DNA from: Kiritimatiellales bacterium
GTDB taxonomy: Bacteria; Verrucomicrobiota; Kiritimatiellia; Kiritimatiellales; Pontiellaceae
Length of the DNA: 7,304 nucleotides
Assembly: GCA_013042165.1 (NCBI GenBank)
Contig: JABDQT010000173.1
Span: 1-7,304 of the forward strand
Direction: 5' to 3'
Shown: positions 1 through 6,455 of the stretch, one piece after another
Layout: the number at the start of each line of letters is the position of its first letter
How positions within the stretch are numbered: position 1 is the first letter of the stretch
Notes under the pieces: model-generated
Told to the model about the DNA's origin: nothing
The model's database searches: none
Seen by the model: only the letters and a program-made list of their open reading frames with translations
Translations under genes and position numbers: made by a program

Positions 1-870
1 CATGGGAGCCATACCGGCACGGCCGCCGATGAAGCACATTTGGCGATCGGTTTCCTGTGCGAAGAATTCTCCGTAGGGACCGGAGATCGTGATTTTATCA
101 CCCGGTTTCAGGTTAAAGGTATAGCTCGTACAGATGCCGGGCGGATAGCTTGTGCCCGGAGGAGGTGAGGCAATACGAATGTTGAGCATGATGATATCGT
201 CTTCCAGTGGAAAACTCGCCATCGAGTAGGCCCGAAAACAATCTTCATCATTATTCGCTACGCAATCCCAAAGATTGAACTGATCCCAATCGCCGCGGTA
301 TTCATCTTCTACTTCGAACGACTTATAGGAGAGGTCCTTGTAGGCAGGCACGTCGATCTGGATATAACCGCCGGCGCGGAAGTCGAGTTTTTCACCCTTC
401 GGCAATTCCACCACGAGTTCCTTAATGAAGGTCGCCACATTATGGTTCGACCGCACGGTGCACTCGTATTTTTTGATGTCGAGAATCTCCGGTTCGATGT
501 CGAGAACCATATCCTCCTTGACCTTCAGCTGACAGGCCAGTCGAACGCCTTCCTTGGCTTCGGCTTTGGTGACCTGGCCGGCTTCCGTCGGAAGCAGTTC
601 GCCGCCGCCTTCAAGCACTTTGCACTTGCACATGGCACAGGTGCCACCACCGCCGCAGGCAGAGGGCAGGAAAATCTTCTGCGTGGAGAGGGCGGTCAGC
701 AGGGAGGCTCCCGGCTTCACTTCCAGCTCACGACTGCCTTCGTTGATGTTCAGCTTGGCGAGCCCCTGTGGAACCAGCTTTTTGGCCGCGACCATCAGCA
801 TGATCACCAGAAGCATGATCACAAAACTGAAAACAACGACACTCGATACGATGTAGGTTACGTTTTCCAT
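1..870 (-). CDS. nqrF: Na+-NQR subunit F, NADH dehydrogenase/FAD/2Fe-2S subunit (3' end outside window)
   Basis: NqrF is the electron input subunit of Na+-NQR: it oxidises NADH on the cytoplasmic side through FAD and passes electrons via a 2Fe-2S centre into the membrane. The first 290 residues are visible, read from the ATG at 870 to the window edge. They show an N-terminal membrane anchor (about residues 5-28), then a ferredoxin domain with C72, C78, C81 and C113 in the CGGGGTCAMC...LACQ arrangement, then an FAD-binding ferredoxin-reductase domain with RAYSMAS at 213-219 and GPYGEFF at 264-270. The sequence ends at GGRAGMAPM, the start of the NADH-binding motif; as I recall it, the Vibrio protein has GGGAGMAP, so R284 is a small variation. 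About 115-120 residues should lie beyond the edge. It starts 22 nt after nqrE, is the last visible gene of the operon and has only a weak ribosome binding site. Identity is essentially certain. Confidence 0.97.
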   Translation of the reverse strand, partial: MENVTYIVSSVVVFSFVIMLLVIMLMVAAKKLVPQGLAKLNINEGSRELEVKPGASLLTALSTQKIFLPSACGGGGTCAMCKCKVLEGGGELLPTEAGQVTKAEAKEGVRLACQLKVKEDMVLDIEPEILDIKKYECTVRSNHNVATFIKELVVELPKGEKLDFRAGGYIQIDVPAYKDLSYKSFEVEDEYRGDWDQFNLWDCVANNDEDCFRAYSMASFPLEDDIIMLNIRIASPPPGTSYPPGICTSYTFNLKPGDKITISGPYGEFFAQETDRQMCFIGGRAGMAPM

Positions 871-892
871 AATTACCGTTTCTCACTTCGAG

Positions 893-1507
893 TTAAAGAT
901 TGATTCCCGAGAAGCACATGAAGGCCATGGCCATCAGACCGGTCATGATCATGGTGATGCCCAGGCCCTTGAGGCCATCCGGCAGGTGTGAATAGCGCAG
1001 TTTTTTTCTGATCGCCGCCATGGCCGCAATTGCCAGCAGCCAGCCCACACCGGAGCTGAAGCCATACACGACCGATTCAAGCGCGGTATACTCCCGCTCC
1101 ACCATGAACAACGAGCCACCGAGAATGGCGCAGTTCACGGTAATGAGCGGCAGAAAGATGCCGAGTGCGTGGTAGAGCTTGGGGAAAAACTTGTCGAGGA
1201 TCATTTCGACGAGCTGCACCATTGAAGCAATCGTGGCGATGAAGCAGATAAAGTTCAGGAAACTGAGATCCAGTCCGCTCAGGTCAACACCGGGAATCCA
1301 CGCCAGCGCACCCTTGGCCAGCAGGAAGTGGTGGATGGCCCAGTTGGCCGGCACCGTAATCGTCAATACAAAGATGACCGCAAAGCCCAGTCCGATGGCG
1401 GTATCGACCTTCTTTGAGCAGGCCAGGAAGGAGCACATGCCCAGGAAGAACGCCAGCAGGATGTTTTCAACAAATATGGCCTTAATGGCTAGGTTTAAAT
1501 ATTCCAT
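893..1507 (-). CDS. nqrE: Na+-NQR subunit E, integral membrane subunit
   Basis: This 204-residue membrane protein (about 198 in Vibrio) has six hydrophobic helices. With NqrD it forms a pseudo-symmetric pair that holds an intramembrane iron-sulfur centre, relaying electrons from the NqrF 2Fe-2S cluster to the NqrC FMN. The two expected ligand cysteines are present: C25 in [10 protein letters not shown] and C126 in ITVNCAI. Other family signatures are SKKVDTA (31-37), [17 protein letters not shown] (115-131), [13 protein letters not shown] (144-156) and the C-terminal [21 protein letters not shown]. Its ATG lies 3 nt after the nqrD stop. A strong GGAGG site (complement of 1516-1520) sits inside the last codons of nqrD, so translation of the two is probably coupled. 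NqrE is related to RnfA, but the company of nqrA and nqrF rules out an Rnf operon. Confidence 0.97.
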   Translation of the reverse strand: MEYLNLAIKAIFVENILLAFFLGMCSFLACSKKVDTAIGLGFAVIFVLTITVPANWAIHHFLLAKGALAWIPGVDLSGLDLSFLNFICFIATIASMVQLVEMILDKFFPKLYHALGIFLPLITVNCAILGGSLFMVEREYTALESVVYGFSSGVGWLLAIAAMAAIRKKLRYSHLPDGLKGLGITMIMTGLMAMAFMCFSGINL

Positions 1508-1510
1508 AGA

Positions 1511-2113
1511 TTAATCCTCCACGTACTTGCTGATGGTGCGCTGTCCCCAAATAAGCAGGCCGAGAATAATGAAGGCACCCGGGGCGAGCAGGACCAAGCC
1601 GTTGCCCATATAGTTTTCCGGAAGCGCCTTGAAGCCGAGCCAGGATCCAAATCCGAAAAATTCGCGGATCGAAGCCACGGCGATCAGGATGATGCCGTAG
1701 CCGAGGCCGTTTCCGAGGCCGTCGAGCAGGGAGTCTTTCGGCGGGTTCTGCAGGGCAAATGCTTCCGCACGTCCCATCACAATACAGTTGGTGATGATCA
1801 GCCCCACGAAAACGCTGAGCTGCTTGCTGATATCGAACAGGTAGGCGCGCAGCAACTGGTCGGCGATGATGACCAGCGAGGCGATCACGGCCATTTCCAC
1901 AATCATGCGGATTCCGCTGGGAATCACGTTTCGCAGAACGGAAATAATCAGATTGGAGAGGGTGAGTACCGAAGTCAGCGCCAGCGTCATAACAATCGCG
2001 GTGTCGACTTTCACTGTGACCGCGAGCGCGGAGCAGATTCCCAGCACCTGCACAGTGATCGGGTTGTTGTCCGAAAACGGATCCATCAATAGTTTTTTAG
2101 CAGCGGAAGCCAT
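1511..2113 (-). CDS. nqrD: Na+-NQR subunit D, integral membrane subunit
   Basis: NqrD is the partner of NqrE in the membrane core of Na+-NQR and supplies the other two cysteines for the intramembrane iron-sulfur centre. The product is 200 residues with about six membrane helices. The conserved cysteines are C27 in [12 protein letters not shown] and C110 in [16 protein letters not shown], each at the expected place in opposing half-helices. The run [13 protein letters not shown] (127-139) followed by IREFFG is also typical of the NqrD/RnfE family. The ATG is 2 nt after the nqrC stop and is preceded by AAAGGGA (complement of 2121-2127) at normal spacing, overlapping the 3' end of nqrC. Length and composition are normal. 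RnfE is the only close alternative family and is excluded by context. Confidence 0.97.
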   Translation of the reverse strand: MASAAKKLLMDPFSDNNPITVQVLGICSALAVTVKVDTAIVMTLALTSVLTLSNLIISVLRNVIPSGIRMIVEMAVIASLVIIADQLLRAYLFDISKQLSVFVGLIITNCIVMGRAEAFALQNPPKDSLLDGLGNGLGYGIILIAVASIREFFGFGSWLGFKALPENYMGNGLVLLAPGAFIILGLLIWGQRTISKYVED

Positions 2114-2115
2114 GA

Positions 2116-2742
2116 TCAGTTCCCTTTGATTGAAGTGAAATAGTTCGCATACGCGGCGGCATCCTTACGGATCAGCGCTTCAACGCCCTTGCCGGTGAGG
2201 GTTGCGCCGGAAATCCCGTCTACAGACGATTCGCCCAGCGTGCTTCCAGGTTTCAAGACCTGAAACTCAGTGGCCGCACCATCCTCGTAGAGCTTTTTGC
2301 CCGTGAACTGGGTCTGGAACCAGCTCTTTTCGATTTCCGCACCCAGGCCCGGGGTTTCTCCGTGCTTATAAAAGCTGATCCCGGCGATGGTTTCCAGATC
2401 GGCTTTGAGGGAAAGGTAGCCGTACATCATGCTCCACAGCCCTTTGCCGGAAACCGGAAACGCATACTTGGAAGGCTGGTCGCTTCCATCTTCCGTCCAT
2501 GTGTAGATCGGAAGATCCCCGGCCATCTCTTCGGAGACATGCTTTTCAAAAGTGGATTCGATCTCGGGGCGATCCATCTGTCCAATATCGATACCGAATG
2601 CCTTGACGATGTTCCGCTTAACGTCAAACGCTTCATTGGCCTGCTGGCGGGTCTTGAGTCCCGCTGCCGTGCCGGACAACAGGAGGCTGCAGCTCACACA
2701 TACGATGGCCGCAAAGGTCAGGGTTTTAGTGTCTTCACGCAT
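2116..2742 (-). CDS. nqrC: Na+-NQR subunit C, covalently FMN-bound subunit
   Basis: NqrC carries an FMN attached by a phosphoester bond to threonine (added by the flavin transferase ApbE, not in this window) and relays electrons from NqrD/E to NqrB. The 208-residue product has one N-terminal membrane helix (about 8-27) and a periplasmic FMN-binding domain. The flavinylation motif is DGISGAT at 175-181, giving T181 as the attachment residue, followed by LTGKGVE. The conserved [11 protein letters not shown] is at 127-137 and [11 protein letters not shown] at 99-109. It is shorter than the Vibrio protein (about 257), with the shortening between the membrane helix and the FMN domain. The ATG overlaps the end of nqrB by 8 nt and has GAGGG (complement of 2752-2756) upstream within nqrB. 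Both features support this start and translational coupling. Confidence 0.97.
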   Translation of the reverse strand: MREDTKTLTFAAIVCVSCSLLLSGTAAGLKTRQQANEAFDVKRNIVKAFGIDIGQMDRPEIESTFEKHVSEEMAGDLPIYTWTEDGSDQPSKYAFPVSGKGLWSMMYGYLSLKADLETIAGISFYKHGETPGLGAEIEKSWFQTQFTGKKLYEDGAATEFQVLKPGSTLGESSVDGISGATLTGKGVEALIRKDAAAYANYFTSIKGN

Positions 2743-3967
2743 TGTTCAAAGCCCTCGCATAAGACGTTCTTTTCTTGATGTGCGCCTGCACGACAAAGTG
2801 GTCGATCAGCGGTGCCATAACGTTCATGAACAGGATCGCCAGCATCGCACCTTCGGGATAGGCCGGATTGGCGACACGGATCAGCACAGTCAGTGCGCCA
2901 ATCATGAACCCGTAAATAATCTTGCCGGTATTCGTTGCCGAGCAGGAAACCGGGTCGGTGGCCATGAACACGATGCCGAAGAGGAATCCGCCCATGATCA
3001 GGTGGTAATAAAAGGGGATCTGGCTGAAGGCGTTGTCCAGGCCGAGCGCAGTGAACAGGGCCCCCATCACCGCGCACCCGATGATGCCGGAAAAGATCAC
3101 CCGCCAGGAGGCAATACCCGTCGCAATCAGGAATCCGAGGCCAAGGACGATGGCGATCACCGAGGTTGAGCCGATACTCCCCGGTATGTTGCCGAGGGTC
3201 ATGTTCACCCAGTCATAGCCGGCATTGCCCAGTGCCGCTATCGCATCCGTTCCTTTCTCAGCCGCCGCGGCAACCGCCAGCGGGGTGGCCCGGGTTACCC
3301 CGTCGATGTTTTCGGCCACGGTGCCGAAGAAGAGGTTGTTGTCCAACGTGGTCTTCGCCGATCCTACCCACACGGTGTCACCCGAAATCTGCGCCGGGTA
3401 GGCGAAGAACAGGAATGCCCGCGCGGTCAGGGCCGGGTTGAGGATGTTGTAGCCAACCCCGCCGAAAATTTCTTTGCCGATCACAATCCCGAACGAAATG
3501 CCGATTGCGACCTGCCACAACGGAATGGTGGGCGCGAGCGTCAACGGGAAGAGCATGCCGGTTACCAGGAAGCCTTCGTTGATTTCGTGGCGACGAACCA
3601 GTGCGAAGAGCACCTCCCACAGGCCGCCGACCAGATAAGATACAAAAATGATCGGAAGCACCATCGCCGAACCGCGCAGCAGGTCGGTCATCAGCGTGGC
3701 GTCTTCCACATTGTTTGCAATGTTGAACTGATTGCCCGCATTCCAGATGCCGAACAGGATGCAGGGAACCAGGGCATAGATCACAAAGATCATCAATCGT
3801 TTCTGGTCGATGGAATCGCGCACATGCGGTGCGCTCGGGGTCACATCGCCCGGCGTACGGTTAAACGTATCGCCGGCTTCGAACAGCGGATACAGCCGCT
3901 CGAACTTGCCGCCCTTTTCAAACAGCGGGGCGATATTCTTATCCATAAAGTCGAATAAAGCTTTCAT
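2735..3967 (-). CDS. nqrB: Na+-NQR subunit B, Na+-translocating membrane subunit with covalent FMN
   Basis: NqrB is the large membrane subunit that carries covalent FMN and riboflavin, takes part in Na+ passage, and lies close to the quinone reduction site. The 410-residue product (about 415 in Vibrio) has about ten membrane helices. Signatures in order: NEGFLVTGMLFPLTLAPT (130-147), GKEIFGGVGYNILNPALTARAFLFFAYPAQISGD (164-197), the flavinylation motif DGVTRAT (222-228, so FMN on T228), GNIPGSIGSTS (259-269), FMATDPVS (334-341), NPAYPEGAMLAILFMN (367-382) and PLIDH (386-390). The flavinylation motif has Arg at 226 where Vibrio has Gly. A stretch of about 20 residues before it (199-221) is absent from the Vibrio protein. 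The ATG overlaps the nqrA stop by one base (TAATG), with AGGAGG (complement of 3978-3983) in the nqrA tail. Confidence 0.97.
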   Translation of the reverse strand: MKALFDFMDKNIAPLFEKGGKFERLYPLFEAGDTFNRTPGDVTPSAPHVRDSIDQKRLMIFVIYALVPCILFGIWNAGNQFNIANNVEDATLMTDLLRGSAMVLPIIFVSYLVGGLWEVLFALVRRHEINEGFLVTGMLFPLTLAPTIPLWQVAIGISFGIVIGKEIFGGVGYNILNPALTARAFLFFAYPAQISGDTVWVGSAKTTLDNNLFFGTVAENIDGVTRATPLAVAAAAEKGTDAIAALGNAGYDWVNMTLGNIPGSIGSTSVIAIVLGLGFLIATGIASWRVIFSGIIGCAVMGALFTALGLDNAFSQIPFYYHLIMGGFLFGIVFMATDPVSCSATNTGKIIYGFMIGALTVLIRVANPAYPEGAMLAILFMNVMAPLIDHFVVQAHIKKRTSYARALNNA

Positions 3968-5322
3968 TAAATTCCTTCCTCCTCGATCTCCTCAAGCCCG
4001 CGCTTGATGATGCTGCAGACATCGGTTTTGTGCGGATCGATAAACGAAGCCAAAGCAAAGTCTTCCGGATCCGTTTCGAGAATACCGAGTTGAACCATCT
4101 CGTCGGTGTCGTGCGCAAGCGCGGCGCGGACGAGGAAGTCGGTCATAATGTTAAGCGGTTGATGCCGGTCCATCCACCCGGTGACCACCAAGGCGCGGTG
4201 GCTGCCATGCATGCTCGTGCCCAGCTTCCATTCATGGGCAAATCCCATCAGCGAAGAGAGGTTGACGCGGTGCGAGCTGTATTGGAACAACCCCGGCATC
4301 GTCCAGCCCAACAGATGGCGCGAGCGGTCTTCTTCGAGCGCGAAATATTCCGAGCCATAGTAGCGCACGCACGTGTCAGCGTTTACTTTGTCGCCCCAGA
4401 GTATATTGCCCTGAACAACGCGGACCTCATCGCCTTCAAGGCTCTGCTCAAAAAGATCCTTGAGACTGGCGCCGAGCGGCACCTTATAATACTTGCGATG
4501 CTCATCCTTTACGGCAGGACCGCCGAGCGCGATGATCCTGGTACGTGGAAGTTCCCCGGTGGTGAGCAGCTTGCCGATCAGAATCACATCCTGGGCCGCA
4601 ATGGTGTAGACCGTATCGTTCGGCAGGATGGGGCTGATGCGGTTAATGTGTACGCTGGTGTTGCCCGAAGGATGCTTGCCCGCAAAGGTATGGCTTTCGG
4701 CCTGTTCAAAATCGGGGATATCCGAGCCCGCTGATTTGCAAAGATGAACCTTGCCCTCCGTCAGTTGAGCGAGCGCGTTGATGCCGGTCTGGAAAGCGGA
4801 CTCATCGCCTTTCAGCACCACACTGAAATCAGCCTGGAAAGGGGCTGAATGTGCGGCATTGATGAACACGGCCTTCGGTGCTTTGGCAGGATCGGCAATC
4901 TTATTGAACGGCCGCTGTTTGATTAACGGCCAAAGACCGGTATTGAGCAGGTGATCTGCAATTTGCTCCCGCGGGAGTTGTCGCACAGCATCGCTCGTGT
5001 AGGTCTCGAACGTGACACTTTCTTCCTGCGCGGCGCGTTCAATCAGGATTTCAGCCGGAAAACGGCGTGCTCCGAGATTAACCGCTTTAACCGTGCCGCA
5101 ACAGGGGGAGCGGAAAAGCATCTTCTCGTTCTTCTTGTTTTCAAACAGAACATCCCCGCGCTTCACGGAATCGCCGGCCTTGACTTTGAGGCGCGGTTTC
5201 AGCCCCTCAAACTCGGACGGATAGACCGCAAACAGCTGCTGGTGCGCATACTCTTCAACCTCGGCTTTTGGCTTACCTAAAACCTTTACGTTGAAGCCTT
5301 TATTTATCTTGAAGTTAGCCAA
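3967..5322 (-). CDS. nqrA: Na+-NQR subunit A, cytoplasmic subunit (TTG start)
   Basis: NqrA is the cytoplasmic subunit of Na+-NQR; it docks on NqrB near the quinone site and carries no redox cofactor. The 451-residue product (about 446 in Vibrio) has no membrane helix. It shows the N-terminal KINKGFNVKVLGKP, a lipoyl-like barrel-sandwich domain (about 42-95, GDSVKRGDVLF with RSPCCGTV), the family element HPSGNTSVHINRI (217-229), an SLBB-like region (about 240-295, ILIGKLLTTGELP...ALGGPAV), RVNLSSLMG (352-360), and the C-terminal ETDPEDFALASFIDPHKTDV followed by a Glu-rich tail ending EEIEEEGI. The start is TTG: no in-frame ATG exists between it and the upstream in-frame stop at 5365-5367. GAGGA (complement of 5330-5334) lies 7 nt ahead, and the resulting N terminus matches the family. 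It is the first gene of the operon, and its stop overlaps the nqrB start. Confidence 0.96.
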   Translation of the reverse strand: MANFKINKGFNVKVLGKPKAEVEEYAHQQLFAVYPSEFEGLKPRLKVKAGDSVKRGDVLFENKKNEKMLFRSPCCGTVKAVNLGARRFPAEILIERAAQEESVTFETYTSDAVRQLPREQIADHLLNTGLWPLIKQRPFNKIADPAKAPKAVFINAAHSAPFQADFSVVLKGDESAFQTGINALAQLTEGKVHLCKSAGSDIPDFEQAESHTFAGKHPSGNTSVHINRISPILPNDTVYTIAAQDVILIGKLLTTGELPRTRIIALGGPAVKDEHRKYYKVPLGASLKDLFEQSLEGDEVRVVQGNILWGDKVNADTCVRYYGSEYFALEEDRSRHLLGWTMPGLFQYSSHRVNLSSLMGFAHEWKLGTSMHGSHRALVVTGWMDRHQPLNIMTDFLVRAALAHDTDEMVQLGILETDPEDFALASFIDPHKTDVCSIIKRGLEEIEEEGI

Positions 5323-5329
5323 AACAGGA

Positions 5330-5334
5330 TCCTC
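5330..5334 (-). promoter_or_regulatory. Shine-Dalgarno site for the nqrA TTG start
   Basis: The minus strand reads GAGGATCCTGTT then TTG. GAGGA is a good anti-16S match and leaves 7 nt to the TTG at 5322-5320. This fixes the non-ATG start of nqrA. Confidence 0.7.
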
Positions 5335-5357
5335 GTTGGTTTTGGTTGCAATTAATG

Positions 5358-5371
5358 GGTATCTCTATACC
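5358..5371. repeat. Short inverted repeat in the nqr leader (GGTAT-4 nt-ATACC)
   Basis: The sequence GGTATCTCTATACC is a perfect 5-bp inverted repeat with a 4-nt centre. It overlaps the proposed -10 box of the nqr promoter. It could be an operator or a small leader hairpin. Such short palindromes also arise by chance. Confidence 0.3.
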
Positions 5372-5392
5372 GATTCATTTCCATCGTTTAAA
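5364..5392 (-). promoter_or_regulatory. Candidate sigma70-type promoter for the nqr operon
   Basis: On the minus strand TTTAAA (complement of 5387-5392) is followed after 17 nt by TATAGA (complement of 5364-5369). Each matches 4 of 6 consensus bases at ideal spacing. Transcription would start about 35-40 nt before the nqrA start codon. The region is AT-rich, so chance matches are likely, and other TATAA-like boxes lie near 5396-5412. This is inference from motif and position only. Confidence 0.3.
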
Positions 5393-5395
5393 GCA

Positions 5396-5412
5396 TAAAT
5401 TGTTATAATTTA
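5396..5412. repeat. AT-rich palindrome upstream of the nqr promoter (TAAATT-5 nt-AATTTA)
   Basis: A perfect 6-bp inverted repeat with a 5-nt centre (TAAATTGTTATAATTTA) lies about 75-90 bp upstream of nqrA, just beyond the candidate -35 box. The size and symmetry fit a dimeric regulator site, but no regulator is identified. The low-complexity AT content makes chance quite possible. Confidence 0.3.
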
Positions 5413-5423
5413 AGTCACCTATA

Positions 5424-5436
5424 GGCGGTATCCGCC
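5424..5436 (-). terminator. Weak hairpin after the polyprenyl synthase gene, doubtful terminator
   Basis: GGCGGATACCGCC on the minus strand forms a 5-bp GC-only stem with a 3-nt loop, 18-30 nt after the stop codon of the polyprenyl synthase gene. No U-run follows on either strand, so it would be at best a partial or Rho-assisted terminator. Read-through into the nqr operon therefore remains possible. Confidence 0.25.
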
Positions 5437-5453
5437 AACTGCCTCGTTGCCGC

Positions 5454-6320
5454 TTATTTAGAACCAAGGTGTTTACTAAGCACGGGTTTCATTGTCACGT
5501 TTAAAAAATCATCCCAGGCCTTCTGGACATCGGGGTATGCCTTCAAGTGATCAGACGAGGTATCCAGCAGGGAATAAATATAATCAACGGGATTCTTCGG
5601 CGCGTTTTTCGAGGCGCTGATGGCCGTTGTTTTTCCGCGCTGGTCGTCGGTGCCGAGCGTCTTGCCGGAAACAGCCTCATTGCCGGTGGCATCAAGAAGG
5701 TCGTCGGTTAATTGATAGGCCGTACCCAATATATAACCCGCCTCCCGCAGTGCATCGGCCTGCCCGGGCTCATCCGCTGCGGCCGCCACGGCGGCGAAGG
5801 CAAAAAGCGAACCGGTCTTGAAGCGCGCAACCTCCATGCAGTCATTCCAGTCACCCGGAGTGCCGCGCAGAATCAACTCCTGTTCCACTTCCGACCGGCA
5901 GACATCACCGGTGCGATCGATCAGTTCCTGCAACAGGTCGGGGCGGTCCACCTTGACCAAAAGCGCAAGCGCCTTGAACATCAGCAGATCGCCAAAAAGA
6001 ATGGCGCCGTTCACGCCATACTTTTTCCAGAAGGTCGGTGCGCCGCGCCGCAGGATTCCGCCATCAATCACATCATCATGCAGCAGGCTTGCGGCATGAA
6101 TAATATCCACGGCGGCGGCGGCGCTGATCAGGGTGTCTTCGCTGATCTTGTTGGCGGCACCCATGGAGAGTACGAGCCGCGAGCGGAGCATCTTTCCATT
6201 GCCCAGAAGGTTTTTATTTGCGGGGAGCAGCTTGGAAACATTGGTGTCGCGCAGGGAGTCAGCCATCGCCGCCTGCACCTTCTTGAGCCGCTTTTCAATT
6301 TGGTTTGATTCTGCAAACAT
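5454..6320 (-). CDS. Trans-polyprenyl diphosphate synthase, probably long-chain (quinone side chain)
   Basis: This enzyme joins isopentenyl diphosphate units head-to-tail onto an allylic diphosphate. The 288-residue product has all core motifs of the FPP/GGPP/polyprenyl synthase family: GNGKMLRSR (40-48) for IPP binding, the first Asp-rich motif DDVID (82-86), RRG (91-93), FKTGSLF (167-173), the second Asp-rich motif YQLTDDLLD (202-210) and RGK (228-230). The residues 5 and 4 before the first motif are A77 and S78. These are small, as in heptaprenyl to solanesyl synthases, whereas short-chain enzymes have bulky aromatics there. Product length is therefore inferred as long, fitting a menaquinone or ubiquinone tail. 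It is shorter than typical (320-350 residues), mostly at the ends. An in-frame stop at 6351-6353 and no other in-frame ATG between support the ATG at 6320. It lies 131 bp upstream of nqrA on the same strand. A more exact name (IspB, HepT, IspA) cannot be given. Confidence 0.9.
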   Translation of the reverse strand: MFAESNQIEKRLKKVQAAMADSLRDTNVSKLLPANKNLLGNGKMLRSRLVLSMGAANKISEDTLISAAAAVDIIHAASLLHDDVIDGGILRRGAPTFWKKYGVNGAILFGDLLMFKALALLVKVDRPDLLQELIDRTGDVCRSEVEQELILRGTPGDWNDCMEVARFKTGSLFAFAAVAAAADEPGQADALREAGYILGTAYQLTDDLLDATGNEAVSGKTLGTDDQRGKTTAISASKNAPKNPVDYIYSLLDTSSDHLKAYPDVQKAWDDFLNVTMKPVLSKHLGSK

Positions 6321-6326
6321 CCGCGT

Positions 6327-6354
6327 ATAATGCCCACCATGGTCGCCATGTCAA
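6327..6354 (-). promoter_or_regulatory. Candidate promoter for the polyprenyl synthase gene
   Basis: The minus strand has a perfect TTGACA (complement of 6349-6354) and, 16 nt on, CATTAT (complement of 6327-6332, 4 of 6 matches). An overlapping TTATAC would give an 18-nt spacer. Either choice puts the transcript start at or within a few bases of the ATG at 6320. That would make a leaderless or nearly leaderless mRNA, consistent with the lack of a good Shine-Dalgarno sequence there. Confidence 0.4.
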
Positions 6355-6373
6355 CCGTCTGCAACACGAAAGG

Positions 6374-6447
6374 TTTTTTGACAGGATTTACAAGATGAAC
6401 TGGATTGTTCAGGCGTGTTTCTAGTCGATCCTGTTATCCCGTCTAAA
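6374..6447. repeat. ACAGGAT-type repeat element with inverted ends, between the divergent genes
   Basis: The left end at 6377-6396 (TTTGACAGGATTTACAAGAT) and the reverse complement of the right end at 6428-6447 (TTTAGACGGGATAACAGGAT) align over their full length with one base gap in each and three substitutions. The left side also holds three degenerate 9-nt direct units: ACAGGATTT (6381-6389), ACAAGATGA (6390-6398) and ACTGGATTG (6399-6407). From memory, similar AACAGGATTTACAGGAT strings are scattered between genes in many environmental bacterial genomes; I cannot confirm copies elsewhere in this one. The element fills most of the 135-bp divergent intergenic region and ends 8 nt before the kamA-like ATG. 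Confidence 0.7.
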
Positions 6448-6455
6448 CATTAGTC

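Noticed and set aside
2362..3169. Long plus-strand open frames (138 and 205 codons) across nqrC/nqrB
   Set aside because: They oppose two confidently identified genes and encode His/Arg/Asp-rich low-complexity proteins typical of antisense frames in GC-rich coding DNA.
4030..4734. A 234-codon open frame on the plus strand inside nqrA
   Set aside because: It lies entirely antisense to nqrA, whose protein matches its family end to end. The plus-strand product has no recognisable domain, so it is a shadow frame.
893..5322. An Rnf complex (rnfABCDGE) as the identity of the operon
   Set aside because: Gene order A-B-C-D-E-F, an NqrA subunit in place of RnfC, and a FAD/2Fe-2S NqrF in place of the ferredoxin-type RnfB establish Na+-NQR.
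5712..6308. A 198-codon plus-strand open frame over the polyprenyl synthase
   Set aside because: The minus-strand gene carries both Asp-rich motifs in the correct order and spacing, while the plus-strand frame has no supporting features.
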